DNA of 64,000 nt from the NCBI RefSeq assembly GCF_038630985.1, contig NZ_CP152049.1, positions 1,693,501-1,757,500 of the forward strand. The letters run 5' to 3'. Each line of letters begins with the position of its first letter. The first letter of the stretch is position 1. Shown here piece by piece: positions 49,398 to 58,173 of the stretch. The notes beneath the pieces are model-generated. The model did no database searches, had not been told where the DNA came from, and saw only the letters and a program-made list of their open reading frames with translations. The translations under genes were made by a program, and so were the position numbers. The DNA comes from Paenibacillus sp. FSL H8-0548. GTDB taxonomy: Bacteria; Bacillota; Bacilli; Paenibacillales; Paenibacillaceae.

Positions 49398-49406
49398 GAT
49401 GATTGC

Positions 49407-50393
49407 TTACTCCATAAGTGCAAGGAATGAATCGACAAGCTCAGGATCAAAATGCTGTCCGCGCTGCTCGCTAATATAGGATAAAGCTCGTTCCTCTGAC
49501 CATTTTTCTTTGTATGGACGAATGCTTGTCAAGGCATCGAACACATCGACGATGCTCACGATTCGAGCTTCGATAGGAATGTCCTCACCGTATAGCTGAT
49601 GCGGATAGCCGGAACCGTCCCATTTTTCATGATGGTATAATATGATGTTTTTTCCCAGCTTCAGCTCTTGGGTAAATAGCTCGTCGTTTAGCTCTGAATA
49701 AATCTTATCAATGATGTCTACGCCAATTTGTGTATGCATTTCGACGATGTTGCGTTCATAGTAAGCCAGAGGCCCGGGTTTGTATAAAATGCCTTCCGGA
49801 ATGCCAGATTTACCGATATCATGCAAAATGCTTGAATGTGCAATTCGGTTTACCAGCTCCTCCGGCCAGCCAAGCTGCAGTCGTTCATTATGAAAGTGGG
49901 TAAATCGTTCTGTGAGCTCACGAACGCGGACTAGATGCTGTTCGATGCCGGGGTCGCGAATTTCACATGAAATGGCAAGCACCTTCAGCATTGAGCTTTG
50001 AATGGAGCCGATACGCTCCTCAGGCAGATAGAAGCCGCTTTTTAGCTTCTCTAGTTCACGAAAGATGCCGATATAATACATTTTTCCGTTCATTTCCAGC
50101 GGTGTTATCGTAATGGAGGAATGCCAGATGCTGCTGTCCCTTCGCCGATTAGTAAATACACCAGACCATGGCAAGCCTTGTTGAAGAGCCAGCTTCATTT
50201 GGTCATGAGTATCCTTTGGCGTATAGGACGTTCTCAAAATGCTCGCTCGCTTTCCGATAATTTCATCTAACATATAGCCCGTAATTTTCTCGTACGCTGG
50301 ATTTACAGCTAATATATAATGCGCTTCATCTGTAATGATGACAGCATCGGCTAGCTTTAGGTACGGATCTAGCTGTTCAGTTTCGCTGTTCAT
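49407..50393 (-). CDS. PAS-HD-GYP cyclic-di-GMP phosphodiesterase
   Basis: A 328-residue protein. The N-terminal PAS domain (about 8-115; VNPAYEKITGYMLDEIIGK) is followed by an HD-GYP domain with HDIGKSGIPEGIL, HTQIG, HHEKWDGSGYP and ARIVSIVDVFDALTS. These residues bind the di- or tri-metal centre and the GYP motif is intact. It degrades cyclic-di-GMP to GMP or pGpG. It begins 18 bp after the helicase stop in the same direction, so the two may be co-transcribed. Confidence 0.92.
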   Translation of the reverse strand: MNSETEQLDPYLKLADAVIITDEAHYILAVNPAYEKITGYMLDEIIGKRASILRTSYTPKDTHDQMKLALQQGLPWSGVFTNRRRDSSIWHSSITITPLEMNGKMYYIGIFRELEKLKSGFYLPEERIGSIQSSMLKVLAISCEIRDPGIEQHLVRVRELTERFTHFHNERLQLGWPEELVNRIAHSSILHDIGKSGIPEGILYKPGPLAYYERNIVEMHTQIGVDIIDKIYSELNDELFTQELKLGKNIILYHHEKWDGSGYPHQLYGEDIPIEARIVSIVDVFDALTSIRPYKEKWSEERALSYISEQRGQHFDPELVDSFLALME

Positions 50394-50411
50394 GCTGTTA
50401 GGTTCGACTCC

Positions 50412-52646
50412 TTAATTCTTTTTCCTAGGCAATAGCTTTGTTCCATGCTCCATACTGGAGTTGCAAAGCGGGCATGCCCTTGACTCTGCTTGTGAGTCCT
50501 CATAGGTAATAATGCGCTGCCATACTTGGCAGGTACTGCTTGTACAAAGCCATGCAAGAACGGAATCGGCTTCACCGTCCGCTTCTTGCTCTGTGATGAA
50601 AGCAGAACGGATGAAGCGAGACAGCTCGGCGGGCTTTCCGCGGTAAAGAGCTGGCGAGCTAATGTACAATTCCTCTTGTGCTCGTGTAACCGCAACATAG
50701 GCGAGTCGCCGCTCTTCCTCAAGTGCTTCTGAGAGAGCATCATCACCTGTCTGGATGGAGGTGCGGTCACTATGTTTATCGGCAGCGAGCGCAGAGCTAT
50801 GAGGCATGATGCCTTCCGAGGCTCCGAGCACGAACACGACAGGGAATTCGAGCCCCTTGGATTTATGAATCGACATAAGCGAAATGGCACTGCGGCTTTT
50901 CCCATGCTTCTGGAGCCTCTGAGCAGCAGCGTGCTTGTCCGTAATATCATCTATATAGACTAAGAAAGCTTCAATCGTATCATAGGTGCTTGCCGCAGCC
51001 TCGAACTCATCGAGCACTTCCTTTAAGCCTTCTTTGTGCTCGGTCATTTCATGACGCTTGCTAGTTTCGAGATATTGATCATAAAAGGCTTGGCGGAGCT
51101 GCATAATAGCGGCAGAAGGTTTTGTATCCGTCAACGATTTAATGAGCTTGATACGCTCTTTGATTTTATCTTTTTGAAATTCCTTCAACTGCGGGAATTC
51201 AAGTAAATGAATAAGCGGCCACTTCTTTGCGCGCAGCTTATCCTGATTCCAGATGAAGGCCATTGCCTGCTCACGGTTGACATAAAGCGAAGGCAATAAA
51301 ATTTCCATGGCATCAAAATTACGTCTCTCCTGTACCAGCCTTAAGTGTGCTAGCAGCGGCTTTATCGCCCATTGATCATAGAAGAGCTGGCCGTCGCCAT
51401 AATCGACGAAAGGAAGCTCCCTTGTCAGCAGCAGTTCAACAAGTGCTCTGCTGCTGCTCGCTGTGCGGAACAATACAGCAAAGTCTCCGAAGGAGCGATT
51501 GCCTTGTTCAGTCTGCAATGTTATGGTGTCGGCAATGAGTCTCGCTTCCTCCTGCGTTGTTTTGAGCCGCGCATAGGAGGGATTAACGCCCTGTGGCTTG
51601 ACGGCTAGCAGCGTCTTCTCTTTGCGCAGCTTGTTATATTGTATAATCGCGTTGCCAAGTCCGACGATGGAGCTGCTCGAGCGGTAGTTAATATCCAGTA
51701 TGTAAGTAGCTGCTCCCGGGTATTGATGCTCGAAATTCAAAATATAATCATTTTTTGCGCCATTGAAGGAATAGATGGTCTGATCGTCATCACCTACAAC
51801 CATCAGGTTGCGATGCTTGTCCGCAAGCATTTGAACGAGCACGTACTGGACTTGATTCGTGTCTTGAAACTCGTCAATCATCACGTATTGAAATCGTCGT
51901 TGCAGCGTAGCGAGCAGCTCTTTATCAGTCTTAAGCAGCTTGTAGGCCTCAAGCAGAAGATCATCGTAATCCAGCTTGCCGAGCTCAGTCTTCCATTGCT
52001 CGTAGCGGGTGAAGAGCAGCTTAAGCTCGCGTTCCTCGGTCGTTGATGAAGGCAGATCATTGATATTAATCATTTGCAGCTTAATAGCGGAGAGCTGAGC
52101 GAGCAGCGTTTCTGGCTCATAATCGTTTTTCAGCAGCAGCTCGCGCATAAGGCGCTTGAAAAAAATATGCTTTTGTCCAGTTTCGCCAAGAATGCCTTGG
52201 GTATAGCCGCGTCCACGCAGCAGCTGGAGACAGAAGGAATGGAACGTACGCGCCTCTACTCCGCTTGCTGCCTGAGCATCGAGAAAAGGAAACGAGCGAA
52301 TACGGCTTCGCATTTCATCTGCTGCTTTTTTGGAAAAGGTCATTAGCAATAGATGTTTAGGCAGTACGCCCTTCACAGCAAGCAAATAAGCTGTTCGACA
52401 GACGAGCACCGAGGTTTTGCCCGAGCCGGCGCCTGCAAGCGTCAGTGCAGGTCCAGTATCGTGGCGAACGGCAGCAATTTGCGGCCGATTAAGTGAAATG
52501 CCGTACTGCTCCAAGCCTCGAAAAAAACCGCTGTCCTTTTCACTTTCATCGACAAGCTGACGGCTTGTCTTGGCTTCGGCAATGGCAGCGAGTGGGATAT
52601 CGCGATTTCGAATGCCTATGGGTAAATTATAATAATGGTTACTCAC
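50412..52646 (-). CDS. UvrD/Rep-family DNA helicase with cysteine-rich tail
   Basis: A 744-residue superfamily 1A helicase. It has Walker A AGAGSGKT (71-78), DEFQDTN (motif II), VGDDDQTIYSFNGA (motif III), SIHKSKGLEF (motif V) and AYVAVTRAQEELYIS (motif VI). The last 45 residues hold WLCTSSTCQVW and ACPLCNSSM, which look like a zinc ribbon absent from standard PcrA. The start GTG 52646 follows TAGGTGAT; the open frame to 52715 would cross the divergent promoter. It is a probable DNA-repair helicase, distinct from PcrA. Confidence 0.9.
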   Translation of the reverse strand: MSNHYYNLPIGIRNRDIPLAAIAEAKTSRQLVDESEKDSGFFRGLEQYGISLNRPQIAAVRHDTGPALTLAGAGSGKTSVLVCRTAYLLAVKGVLPKHLLLMTFSKKAADEMRSRIRSFPFLDAQAASGVEARTFHSFCLQLLRGRGYTQGILGETGQKHIFFKRLMRELLLKNDYEPETLLAQLSAIKLQMININDLPSSTTEERELKLLFTRYEQWKTELGKLDYDDLLLEAYKLLKTDKELLATLQRRFQYVMIDEFQDTNQVQYVLVQMLADKHRNLMVVGDDDQTIYSFNGAKNDYILNFEHQYPGAATYILDINYRSSSSIVGLGNAIIQYNKLRKEKTLLAVKPQGVNPSYARLKTTQEEARLIADTITLQTEQGNRSFGDFAVLFRTASSSRALVELLLTRELPFVDYGDGQLFYDQWAIKPLLAHLRLVQERRNFDAMEILLPSLYVNREQAMAFIWNQDKLRAKKWPLIHLLEFPQLKEFQKDKIKERIKLIKSLTDTKPSAAIMQLRQAFYDQYLETSKRHEMTEHKEGLKEVLDEFEAAASTYDTIEAFLVYIDDITDKHAAAQRLQKHGKSRSAISLMSIHKSKGLEFPVVFVLGASEGIMPHSSALAADKHSDRTSIQTGDDALSEALEEERRLAYVAVTRAQEELYISSPALYRGKPAELSRFIRSAFITEQEADGEADSVLAWLCTSSTCQVWQRIITYEDSQAESRACPLCNSSMEHGTKLLPRKKN

Positions 52647-52713
52647 TTTATCACCTACAGAAAAGTATATCCTTTCATTATAGCAGAACATAAAAAGAAA
52701 GAGGGAAGTCAAC

Positions 52714-53274
52714 ATGATTGAACCAGCGAGAAAAGAAGATGTACAAGAAATATTGCCTTTGCTGCTTGCAGCAATTGGACATATCGCCTACACATTAGCA
52801 GGAACTGAGGATCAGTCTGAAATGGAACAGATATTAGCTGATTTTTATATGCGCGAGGATAATCGGATCAGCTATAAGCATGTCATTGTTGATCGACGGG
52901 AGGATGGCATTGCGGGTATGCTGCTTAGTTATGGTGGAGATCATGCAGCAGCGCTAGACCTTCCTTTCGTTAATAGAAATGGCCGGGATAAAGGTGTGTA
53001 TGCAGATGAAAGAATCGCTGTTGAAGCTCAAGAAGGAGATTATTATTTGGATTCGATAGCCGTTGCTGCGCGTTATCGAGGACAAGGAATTGCAACCGCA
53101 TTAATAGAAGCATTCGGGCAAAAGGGCATGTTGGGAGGCTGCAAAAGGCTGTCTTTAATTGTTGAGCCTGACAATGAAAAAGCATATTCGCTTTACCGAC
53201 GGCTGAATTTTACCGAGGATGGCTCGATTACGGTGAGCGGTAGTCGATATATTCGTATGGTGAAGCTGCTTTAA
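52714..53274 (+). CDS. GNAT family N-acetyltransferase
   Basis: A 186-residue acetyltransferase. The acetyl-CoA loop is RGQGIATALIEAFG, preceded by YYLDSIAVAARY and followed by LIVEPDNEKAYSLYRRLNF. The substrate is unknown. ATG 52714 follows AAAGAGGGAAG. Divergent from the helicase with a 67-bp shared upstream region. Confidence 0.88.
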   Translation: MIEPARKEDVQEILPLLLAAIGHIAYTLAGTEDQSEMEQILADFYMREDNRISYKHVIVDRREDGIAGMLLSYGGDHAAALDLPFVNRNGRDKGVYADERIAVEAQEGDYYLDSIAVAARYRGQGIATALIEAFGQKGMLGGCKRLSLIVEPDNEKAYSLYRRLNFTEDGSITVSGSRYIRMVKLL

Positions 53275-53378
53275 TTCATTGTAAAGTTAATTATGGAATA
53301 AAAAGGGTTTCTACGGTAAGATGAAAGTGCTATAGCTATTATAAATAGACTTTTATCGTATCCGGGAGCGTGTTATTC

Positions 53379-54671
53379 ATGTCCACTGCAAGCTTCAAAT
53401 CGAAATTAGCGTACAGCTCGGGAAATCTATCCGTAAACTTAATTGCTCAAGCCTTCGCCTCCTACATCGTCTTTTATTATGTAGATGTGCTTGGCGTAGC
53501 GCCAGGCTTAATTAGCGTAGCAATGGTGATTCATGGGATTGTAAACGCGGTATTAAACCCTTTGTTCGGGCATATTTCCGATCGGACAAGCTCTCGCTAT
53601 GGCAGACGAATTCCTTATATGATGTTCGGAATGGTGCCGCTTGCTGCATTGTTTACAGCTATTTGGTTTCCAATTGGAACAGGTATGGAAGTATTTTGGT
53701 ACTTTTTAACGATCGTGCTGCTATATGATATTTTATTTGTTATGGTCGTGCTGAATTATTCAGCGCTGTTTCCTGAAATGTTCACGACGCTGAAGGAGCG
53801 GGCGATAGTATCCTCTTGGCGGCAAATGTTCGGGATCGTTGGCATGATTATTGGGGTGGCCTTGCCTCCTCTCGTGTACGGCAAGCTGGGCTGGGGACCA
53901 ATGGGAGCGATATTTGCCGGAATTGCGCTGCTCTTCTTCATCATTATGGTGTCGGCCAGCAAGGAGAAAACCGTTATCAAGCGAGAAGAAATCGGCTTTC
54001 TCCAATCGTTGAAATTTACATTCTCAAATAAAGCATTCGTATTATTCGTACTCGGCAGCTTTTTTGTACAGTTCACGTTTGCGATGCTGCCTGCTGCTAT
54101 TCCATTTTTCACTAAATATGTGCTGAGAGCTGGCGATGAAAGCAATACGATATTGCTAGGCGCTATCTTCGTAGCGGCTATTCCCTGCGTGTATCTATGG
54201 GGAAGATTGCTTCAGAAGTGGGGTGCCCGCAAAACGGTTATGATCGCGGTTAGCATTTATGCATTGGCGATGATTCCCTTCGTATTCGTGTCCAGCGTTG
54301 CTGCGGCTGCGATCGCTGCGGCTGCTATCGGCATTGGCCTTGCAGGGCTGCTTGTTTTGCTTGATGTGCTCCTATCGGAAATTATTGATGAAGATGAGAA
54401 GCGGACGAAGGTTCGCAGGGAGGGCATGTATTTTGGCATGAATGGATTTATCGTCAAATGGGGTGTCTCGCTGCAGGCTGTTGTGCTGGGTCTTATTCTG
54501 GAGCTTACAGGCTACAAGAAGGATGTAGTACAGGTGGAAGCTGCTGTGTGGGGAATCCGTTCGATGCTTAGCTTCATTCCGTTTATAGCCTTATTAATTG
54601 CAATTATTTTCTTTTTTCTATATCCGATTCGCTCTACTGACACTACGACAAGAAACGGTGATTTTAAATAA
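53379..54671 (+). CDS. GPH-type cation-sugar symporter (MFS)
   Basis: A 430-residue 12-helix transporter. It has the GPH/MelB-like signature in DVLGVAPGLISVAMVIHGIVNAVLN, NPLFGHISDRTSSRYGRRIPY and LLSEIIDEDEKRTKVRREGM. The family imports glycosides, pentosides or hexuronides with a cation; substrate not assignable. ATG 53379 is preferred, with GGGAG ten bases upstream; a GTG at 53370 is too close. Its stop overlaps the glycosyltransferase start by 1 nt. Confidence 0.88.
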   Translation: MSTASFKSKLAYSSGNLSVNLIAQAFASYIVFYYVDVLGVAPGLISVAMVIHGIVNAVLNPLFGHISDRTSSRYGRRIPYMMFGMVPLAALFTAIWFPIGTGMEVFWYFLTIVLLYDILFVMVVLNYSALFPEMFTTLKERAIVSSWRQMFGIVGMIIGVALPPLVYGKLGWGPMGAIFAGIALLFFIIMVSASKEKTVIKREEIGFLQSLKFTFSNKAFVLFVLGSFFVQFTFAMLPAAIPFFTKYVLRAGDESNTILLGAIFVAAIPCVYLWGRLLQKWGARKTVMIAVSIYALAMIPFVFVSSVAAAAIAAAAIGIGLAGLLVLLDVLLSEIIDEDEKRTKVRREGMYFGMNGFIVKWGVSLQAVVLGLILELTGYKKDVVQVEAAVWGIRSMLSFIPFIALLIAIIFFFLYPIRSTDTTTRNGDFK

Positions 54672-56635
54672 TGACTCGTTTGTATGATGGGTTGAAACAG
54701 AATCGAATGCTCGTATTGCTGTTTCTTATCGGAGCAGCGGTGAGGGTAGCATACGCAGGCGCGATCCCTGGCGGCTTGAATCAAGACGAGGCTTCGATCG
54801 GCTATGAGGCCTATTCCATTTTGCATTATGTGATAGATCGCAATGGGGTAACGCTTCCTATTCATTTGATCTCGTGGGGGAGCGGCCAAAACGCGCTTTA
54901 CGCTTATTTGTCCATGCCTTTCATTTATTTATTCGGATTAACTCCGCTGTCTGTTCGGATGGTTAGCATTTTGTTTGGGCTGTTAAGTATGGTTGTTTTC
55001 TATCTTATTGCTAAGCGGCTCTTTCTGGGAAAGCACGCAGTTGCTGCCGCGGCATTCTTCATTGTTATTTGTCCTTGGCATATCATGATGTCCAGATGGG
55101 CGCTTGAATCCAATATATTTCCTTCGGTCGTGCTGCTTGCCGTCTACTTTTTGTTTAAAGCGATCGAGAGGCCAAAATGGTTGATTGCATTCACAGCTGC
55201 GCTGGCCGCTTCACTGTACGCTTACGGCACGTCCTATTTTTTTATTCCGGTATTTGGTGCAGGCGTGCTCACGCTGCTTATAGTCGGGAAGACATTCACG
55301 CGGCGGGTGCTGCTATGGAACAGCATAGTCTTGCTTATTCTCGCTCTGCCGATAGGCTTGTTTCTTCTAATCAATAGGCTGAGCATGCCGACGGTCCAAT
55401 TCCTTTTATCGATCCCGAAGCTTACGGTCCCTCGCGTGGAGCAAGTATCAAGCGCCTTCGAGGGTCATGCACTATCGAGGCTTGTGGAGCATTTGAAAGC
55501 TTTTATTAAGCTTTATACGACGCAAAATGATGGATTACTGTGGAATGCTATACCTAAATTCGGCTATATGTATCCACTCGCATTACCTCTAATCGTGATT
55601 GGGATTGTCTATGGCGTATATAAGCTGCGTAAGCAGTTTCGCATCGAGACCGCAGTTATCGCGATTTGGTTCGGTGCTGCCGTGCTGATGACGCTGATTA
55701 CAGACGTAAACATTAATCGGATCAACATTATTTTTTACCCGACGGTATTTATAGCTGTCGCAGGCTTAATATGGCTTCATAAGCATATTAAGTATTCATT
55801 TATCGCTCTCATTGCTGCGTTTTCGATTTTTTTCATATTGTTTTGCGGAAATTATTTTACGACCTTTGCTAAGCAAATAAGCCCGCTTTTCTATGAGTCC
55901 TTTGGAGAAGCTATACAGTATGCGTCCGATGAAACGGATGGTTTGATTTATGTGACGGATCAAGTGAATATGCCTTATATTTATGTATTATTTTATGAGC
56001 GAATCGATCCACAGCATTTCCTTGATACGGTCGACTATATGAATCCAGGGGGAGAGTTTCAGTTTGTTCGATCCTTTGGGAGATACGTATTTGAGAAGCC
56101 GAAGCTAAGGACGGACGAGAACGCTGCTTATATTTTTAAAAATAACGACGCCATTCCGGATGAGAGCTCCGGCTATACGATCAAACGTTTTAAACATTAT
56201 ACGGTAGTTAGCGGCAAGGGTACGATTGAAGTACCAGAAGCTCATGTTTCATTTCAAAACGGCGGCTTTGAGGAAGGCTCGCAATATTGGTCGTTTACCG
56301 CTGGCGCAGGAATAGGATCAAATCGGCCATTCAGTGGTTCCAACCTCATGTATGTGGACCCCGGTCAAGCGCATGGCGCAGCGCAAACGTTCATAAGTCC
56401 GGAAGCTGGTCAATTCGTACTTACGGCAAAAGTTAGCTCGGATGCGGAGGGCGGCAGCGTTGGCATATCCATAAACGGAATCGATGCTGAGGAGCAAGCT
56501 GTCCCAGCACAAGTGGAATATACGTCTATTGAGCTGGGCGCAGTAACCGTTGCTGAGAACGACTTGGTCTCTGTTTATTTTGAGGGCGGAGCAAGCTGGT
56601 TAAATGTTGATGATGTGGAGTGGAAAAAGCGATGA
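54671..56635 (+). CDS. GT-C glycosyltransferase with C-terminal carbohydrate-binding-like domain
   Basis: A 654-residue protein with about 11-12 membrane helices (residues 15-390) and a phospholipid-linked GT39/RgtA-type fold. The catalytic acidic pair is in GGLNQDEASIGYEAY. The end (about 520-654) is a beta-sandwich typical of CBM4/9-like domains (GGFEEGSQYWSF, WLNVDDVEW). It probably transfers sugars from a polyprenyl phosphate outside the membrane. Its ATG at 54671 overlaps the transporter stop by 1 nt, so the two are translationally coupled, an unusual pairing. Confidence 0.82.
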   Translation: MTRLYDGLKQNRMLVLLFLIGAAVRVAYAGAIPGGLNQDEASIGYEAYSILHYVIDRNGVTLPIHLISWGSGQNALYAYLSMPFIYLFGLTPLSVRMVSILFGLLSMVVFYLIAKRLFLGKHAVAAAAFFIVICPWHIMMSRWALESNIFPSVVLLAVYFLFKAIERPKWLIAFTAALAASLYAYGTSYFFIPVFGAGVLTLLIVGKTFTRRVLLWNSIVLLILALPIGLFLLINRLSMPTVQFLLSIPKLTVPRVEQVSSAFEGHALSRLVEHLKAFIKLYTTQNDGLLWNAIPKFGYMYPLALPLIVIGIVYGVYKLRKQFRIETAVIAIWFGAAVLMTLITDVNINRINIIFYPTVFIAVAGLIWLHKHIKYSFIALIAAFSIFFILFCGNYFTTFAKQISPLFYESFGEAIQYASDETDGLIYVTDQVNMPYIYVLFYERIDPQHFLDTVDYMNPGGEFQFVRSFGRYVFEKPKLRTDENAAYIFKNNDAIPDESSGYTIKRFKHYTVVSGKGTIEVPEAHVSFQNGGFEEGSQYWSFTAGAGIGSNRPFSGSNLMYVDPGQAHGAAQTFISPEAGQFVLTAKVSSDAEGGSVGISINGIDAEEQAVPAQVEYTSIELGAVTVAENDLVSVYFEGGASWLNVDDVEWKKR

Positions 56636-56643
56636 TTAGCTAA

Positions 56644-56979
56644 TTACTCCGCTACTGGCTCGCCATTAATATAATAGCTGTCCTCGCGATAGGCATGAAA
56701 TACGATTTCGATTTCGGATAACCCTAATTGAGCTACATATTTAGTGACAGCCTGTGCGAAGCGATTTCGTACCTGTTGACCTCGCTCGAACCAGCCAACC
56801 TCGATGAAGGCGAATGCAGCCTCTTCCGACTCGCTGCCGAAGACGCTGGTCGTATGGAGGCAGGACATTGTAAAGTTGTCAGTACCGCATTCGCATAAGG
56901 CGGCAAGCTCCATAGCAAGCGGGTTAGTTACGGTTTGCAGCTTCTCGGCGGGTACTCCGCGAAATAAGAGATGTGGCAC
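56644..56979 (-). CDS. DUF1904 family protein
   Basis: A 111-residue protein starting VPHLLFRGVPAEKLQTV, with FIEVGWFERGQQVRNRFAQ and EIVFHAYREDSYYINGEPV, which match DUF1904 (a tautomerase-like fold family). The start GTG 56979 has AGAGGAG 8 bases upstream on the minus strand; the ATG upstream at 57015 lacks a ribosome site. No established function. Confidence 0.82.
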   Translation of the reverse strand: MPHLLFRGVPAEKLQTVTNPLAMELAALCECGTDNFTMSCLHTTSVFGSESEEAAFAFIEVGWFERGQQVRNRFAQAVTKYVAQLGLSEIEIVFHAYREDSYYINGEPVAE

Positions 56980-57013
56980 ATAAACAGCTCCTCTGTGGGT
57001 AGTTAGATTAAAC

Positions 57014-57053
57014 AAGCATCGACCGCTGTATAGCTAGGGGGTCGATGCTTTTT
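57014..57053. terminator. Hairpin between rluA-like and DUF1904 genes
   Basis: aagcatcgacc and ggtcgatgctt form an 11-bp stem with T-runs on the plus side and short T content on the minus side. Because both neighbours run on the minus strand, it mainly separates the pseudouridine synthase gene from the DUF1904 gene. Confidence 0.65.
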
Positions 57054-57056
57054 CAT

Positions 57057-57983
57057 TTATTCGTTTGAATGGAACGGCTTCAGAAACAGCTTCGGAATAT
57101 CGGTTTCAAAACGGACCAGCTTGCCTGTAATCGGATGTGTGAAGGCGAGAACGCGAGCGTGCAAGCCCAGTCTGCCAATGATTCGAGTGCGAGCACCGTA
57201 TTTTTTGTCGCCGACAACGGGGTGCCCAATATCCTCCATATGAACGCGAATTTGGTTTTTGCGGCCCGTTTCAAGATTAACCTCCAGCAGGGAGAAAGCT
57301 TTGCTTGTGCGGAGCACCTTATAATGCGTGATCGCATGCAGACCATCGTTCGGATAGGAACTGGAGTACATTTTGAGCGTCTTGCTTTCCTTGAGCCAGG
57401 AGCTAATCGTTCCCTGCTCTTTCTTGACGCTGCCTTCAACGAGCGCGACGTAGATTCGCTCTTGTACGGTATCCTGCCAGCTGTTTTGCAGCTGCTGCTG
57501 AATTGCCTCGCTCTTAGCGAACATCATTACCCCCGAGGTGTCGCGATCGAGCCGATGCACGACAAAAATCCGGTTTTTCGTATTTTCAAGTCTTACATGC
57601 GCCATGAGCTGACGATACGCAGTAATTTCATTTTCCGGTGCAGCGTCTGAGGAAATGGATAATAGGCCGGCATCCTTCTTAATGACAACAATATGCTCGT
57701 CCTCGAACAGGATCGAAAGCCCTTCAAAAGGAAGCTTTTCCTGCGGTCGTTCTTTGCCGACGATAACCGTCTGACCGGGCTGAAGCGGATAGTTGTAGGC
57801 TGTCGTTGATTTTCCGCCGACGGAAACCTGACCATGCGCGAGTATCGATTTTACGACATTGCGTCCTGCGCCTGAAATATTTTTTATGAGAAATGGAAGC
57901 AGCTCCATTGGCTCGGTAACCGGATAGGACTTGCTCTTATCTGCTTGTGATTGAGGAGCTCCGCGCTTTTTCCCCCTATGCAT
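57057..57983 (-). CDS. RluA-family pseudouridine synthase
   Basis: A 308-residue protein. The N-terminal S4-like region (LLPFLIKNISGAGRNVVKSI) is followed by a catalytic domain with HRLDRDTSG, whose Asp is the nucleophile, then KNQIRVHMEDIGHPVVGD and ALHARV-type LGLHARVLAFTHP. It isomerises specific uridines in rRNA or tRNA; the target is not determinable. ATG 57983 has TAGGAGGTT upstream. Confidence 0.92.
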   Translation of the reverse strand: MHRGKKRGAPQSQADKSKSYPVTEPMELLPFLIKNISGAGRNVVKSILAHGQVSVGGKSTTAYNYPLQPGQTVIVGKERPQEKLPFEGLSILFEDEHIVVIKKDAGLLSISSDAAPENEITAYRQLMAHVRLENTKNRIFVVHRLDRDTSGVMMFAKSEAIQQQLQNSWQDTVQERIYVALVEGSVKKEQGTISSWLKESKTLKMYSSSYPNDGLHAITHYKVLRTSKAFSLLEVNLETGRKNQIRVHMEDIGHPVVGDKKYGARTRIIGRLGLHARVLAFTHPITGKLVRFETDIPKLFLKPFHSNE

Positions 57984-58173
57984 GCTTAAAAACCTCCTAG
58001 ATTCAATGCTCCTACTATACCACGAGTGAAGGCATCAGTTCTAATCTTCTATTTGACTATTAAACCGAGGTCTATGAATCTCATTCTAATAGACAAAGTA
58101 TTATTAGGAATGGTAGGATAAATGGTAGAAAAACAAAGTGGTTAAAATGGGAATAGTTGGAGGAAATTAACAC

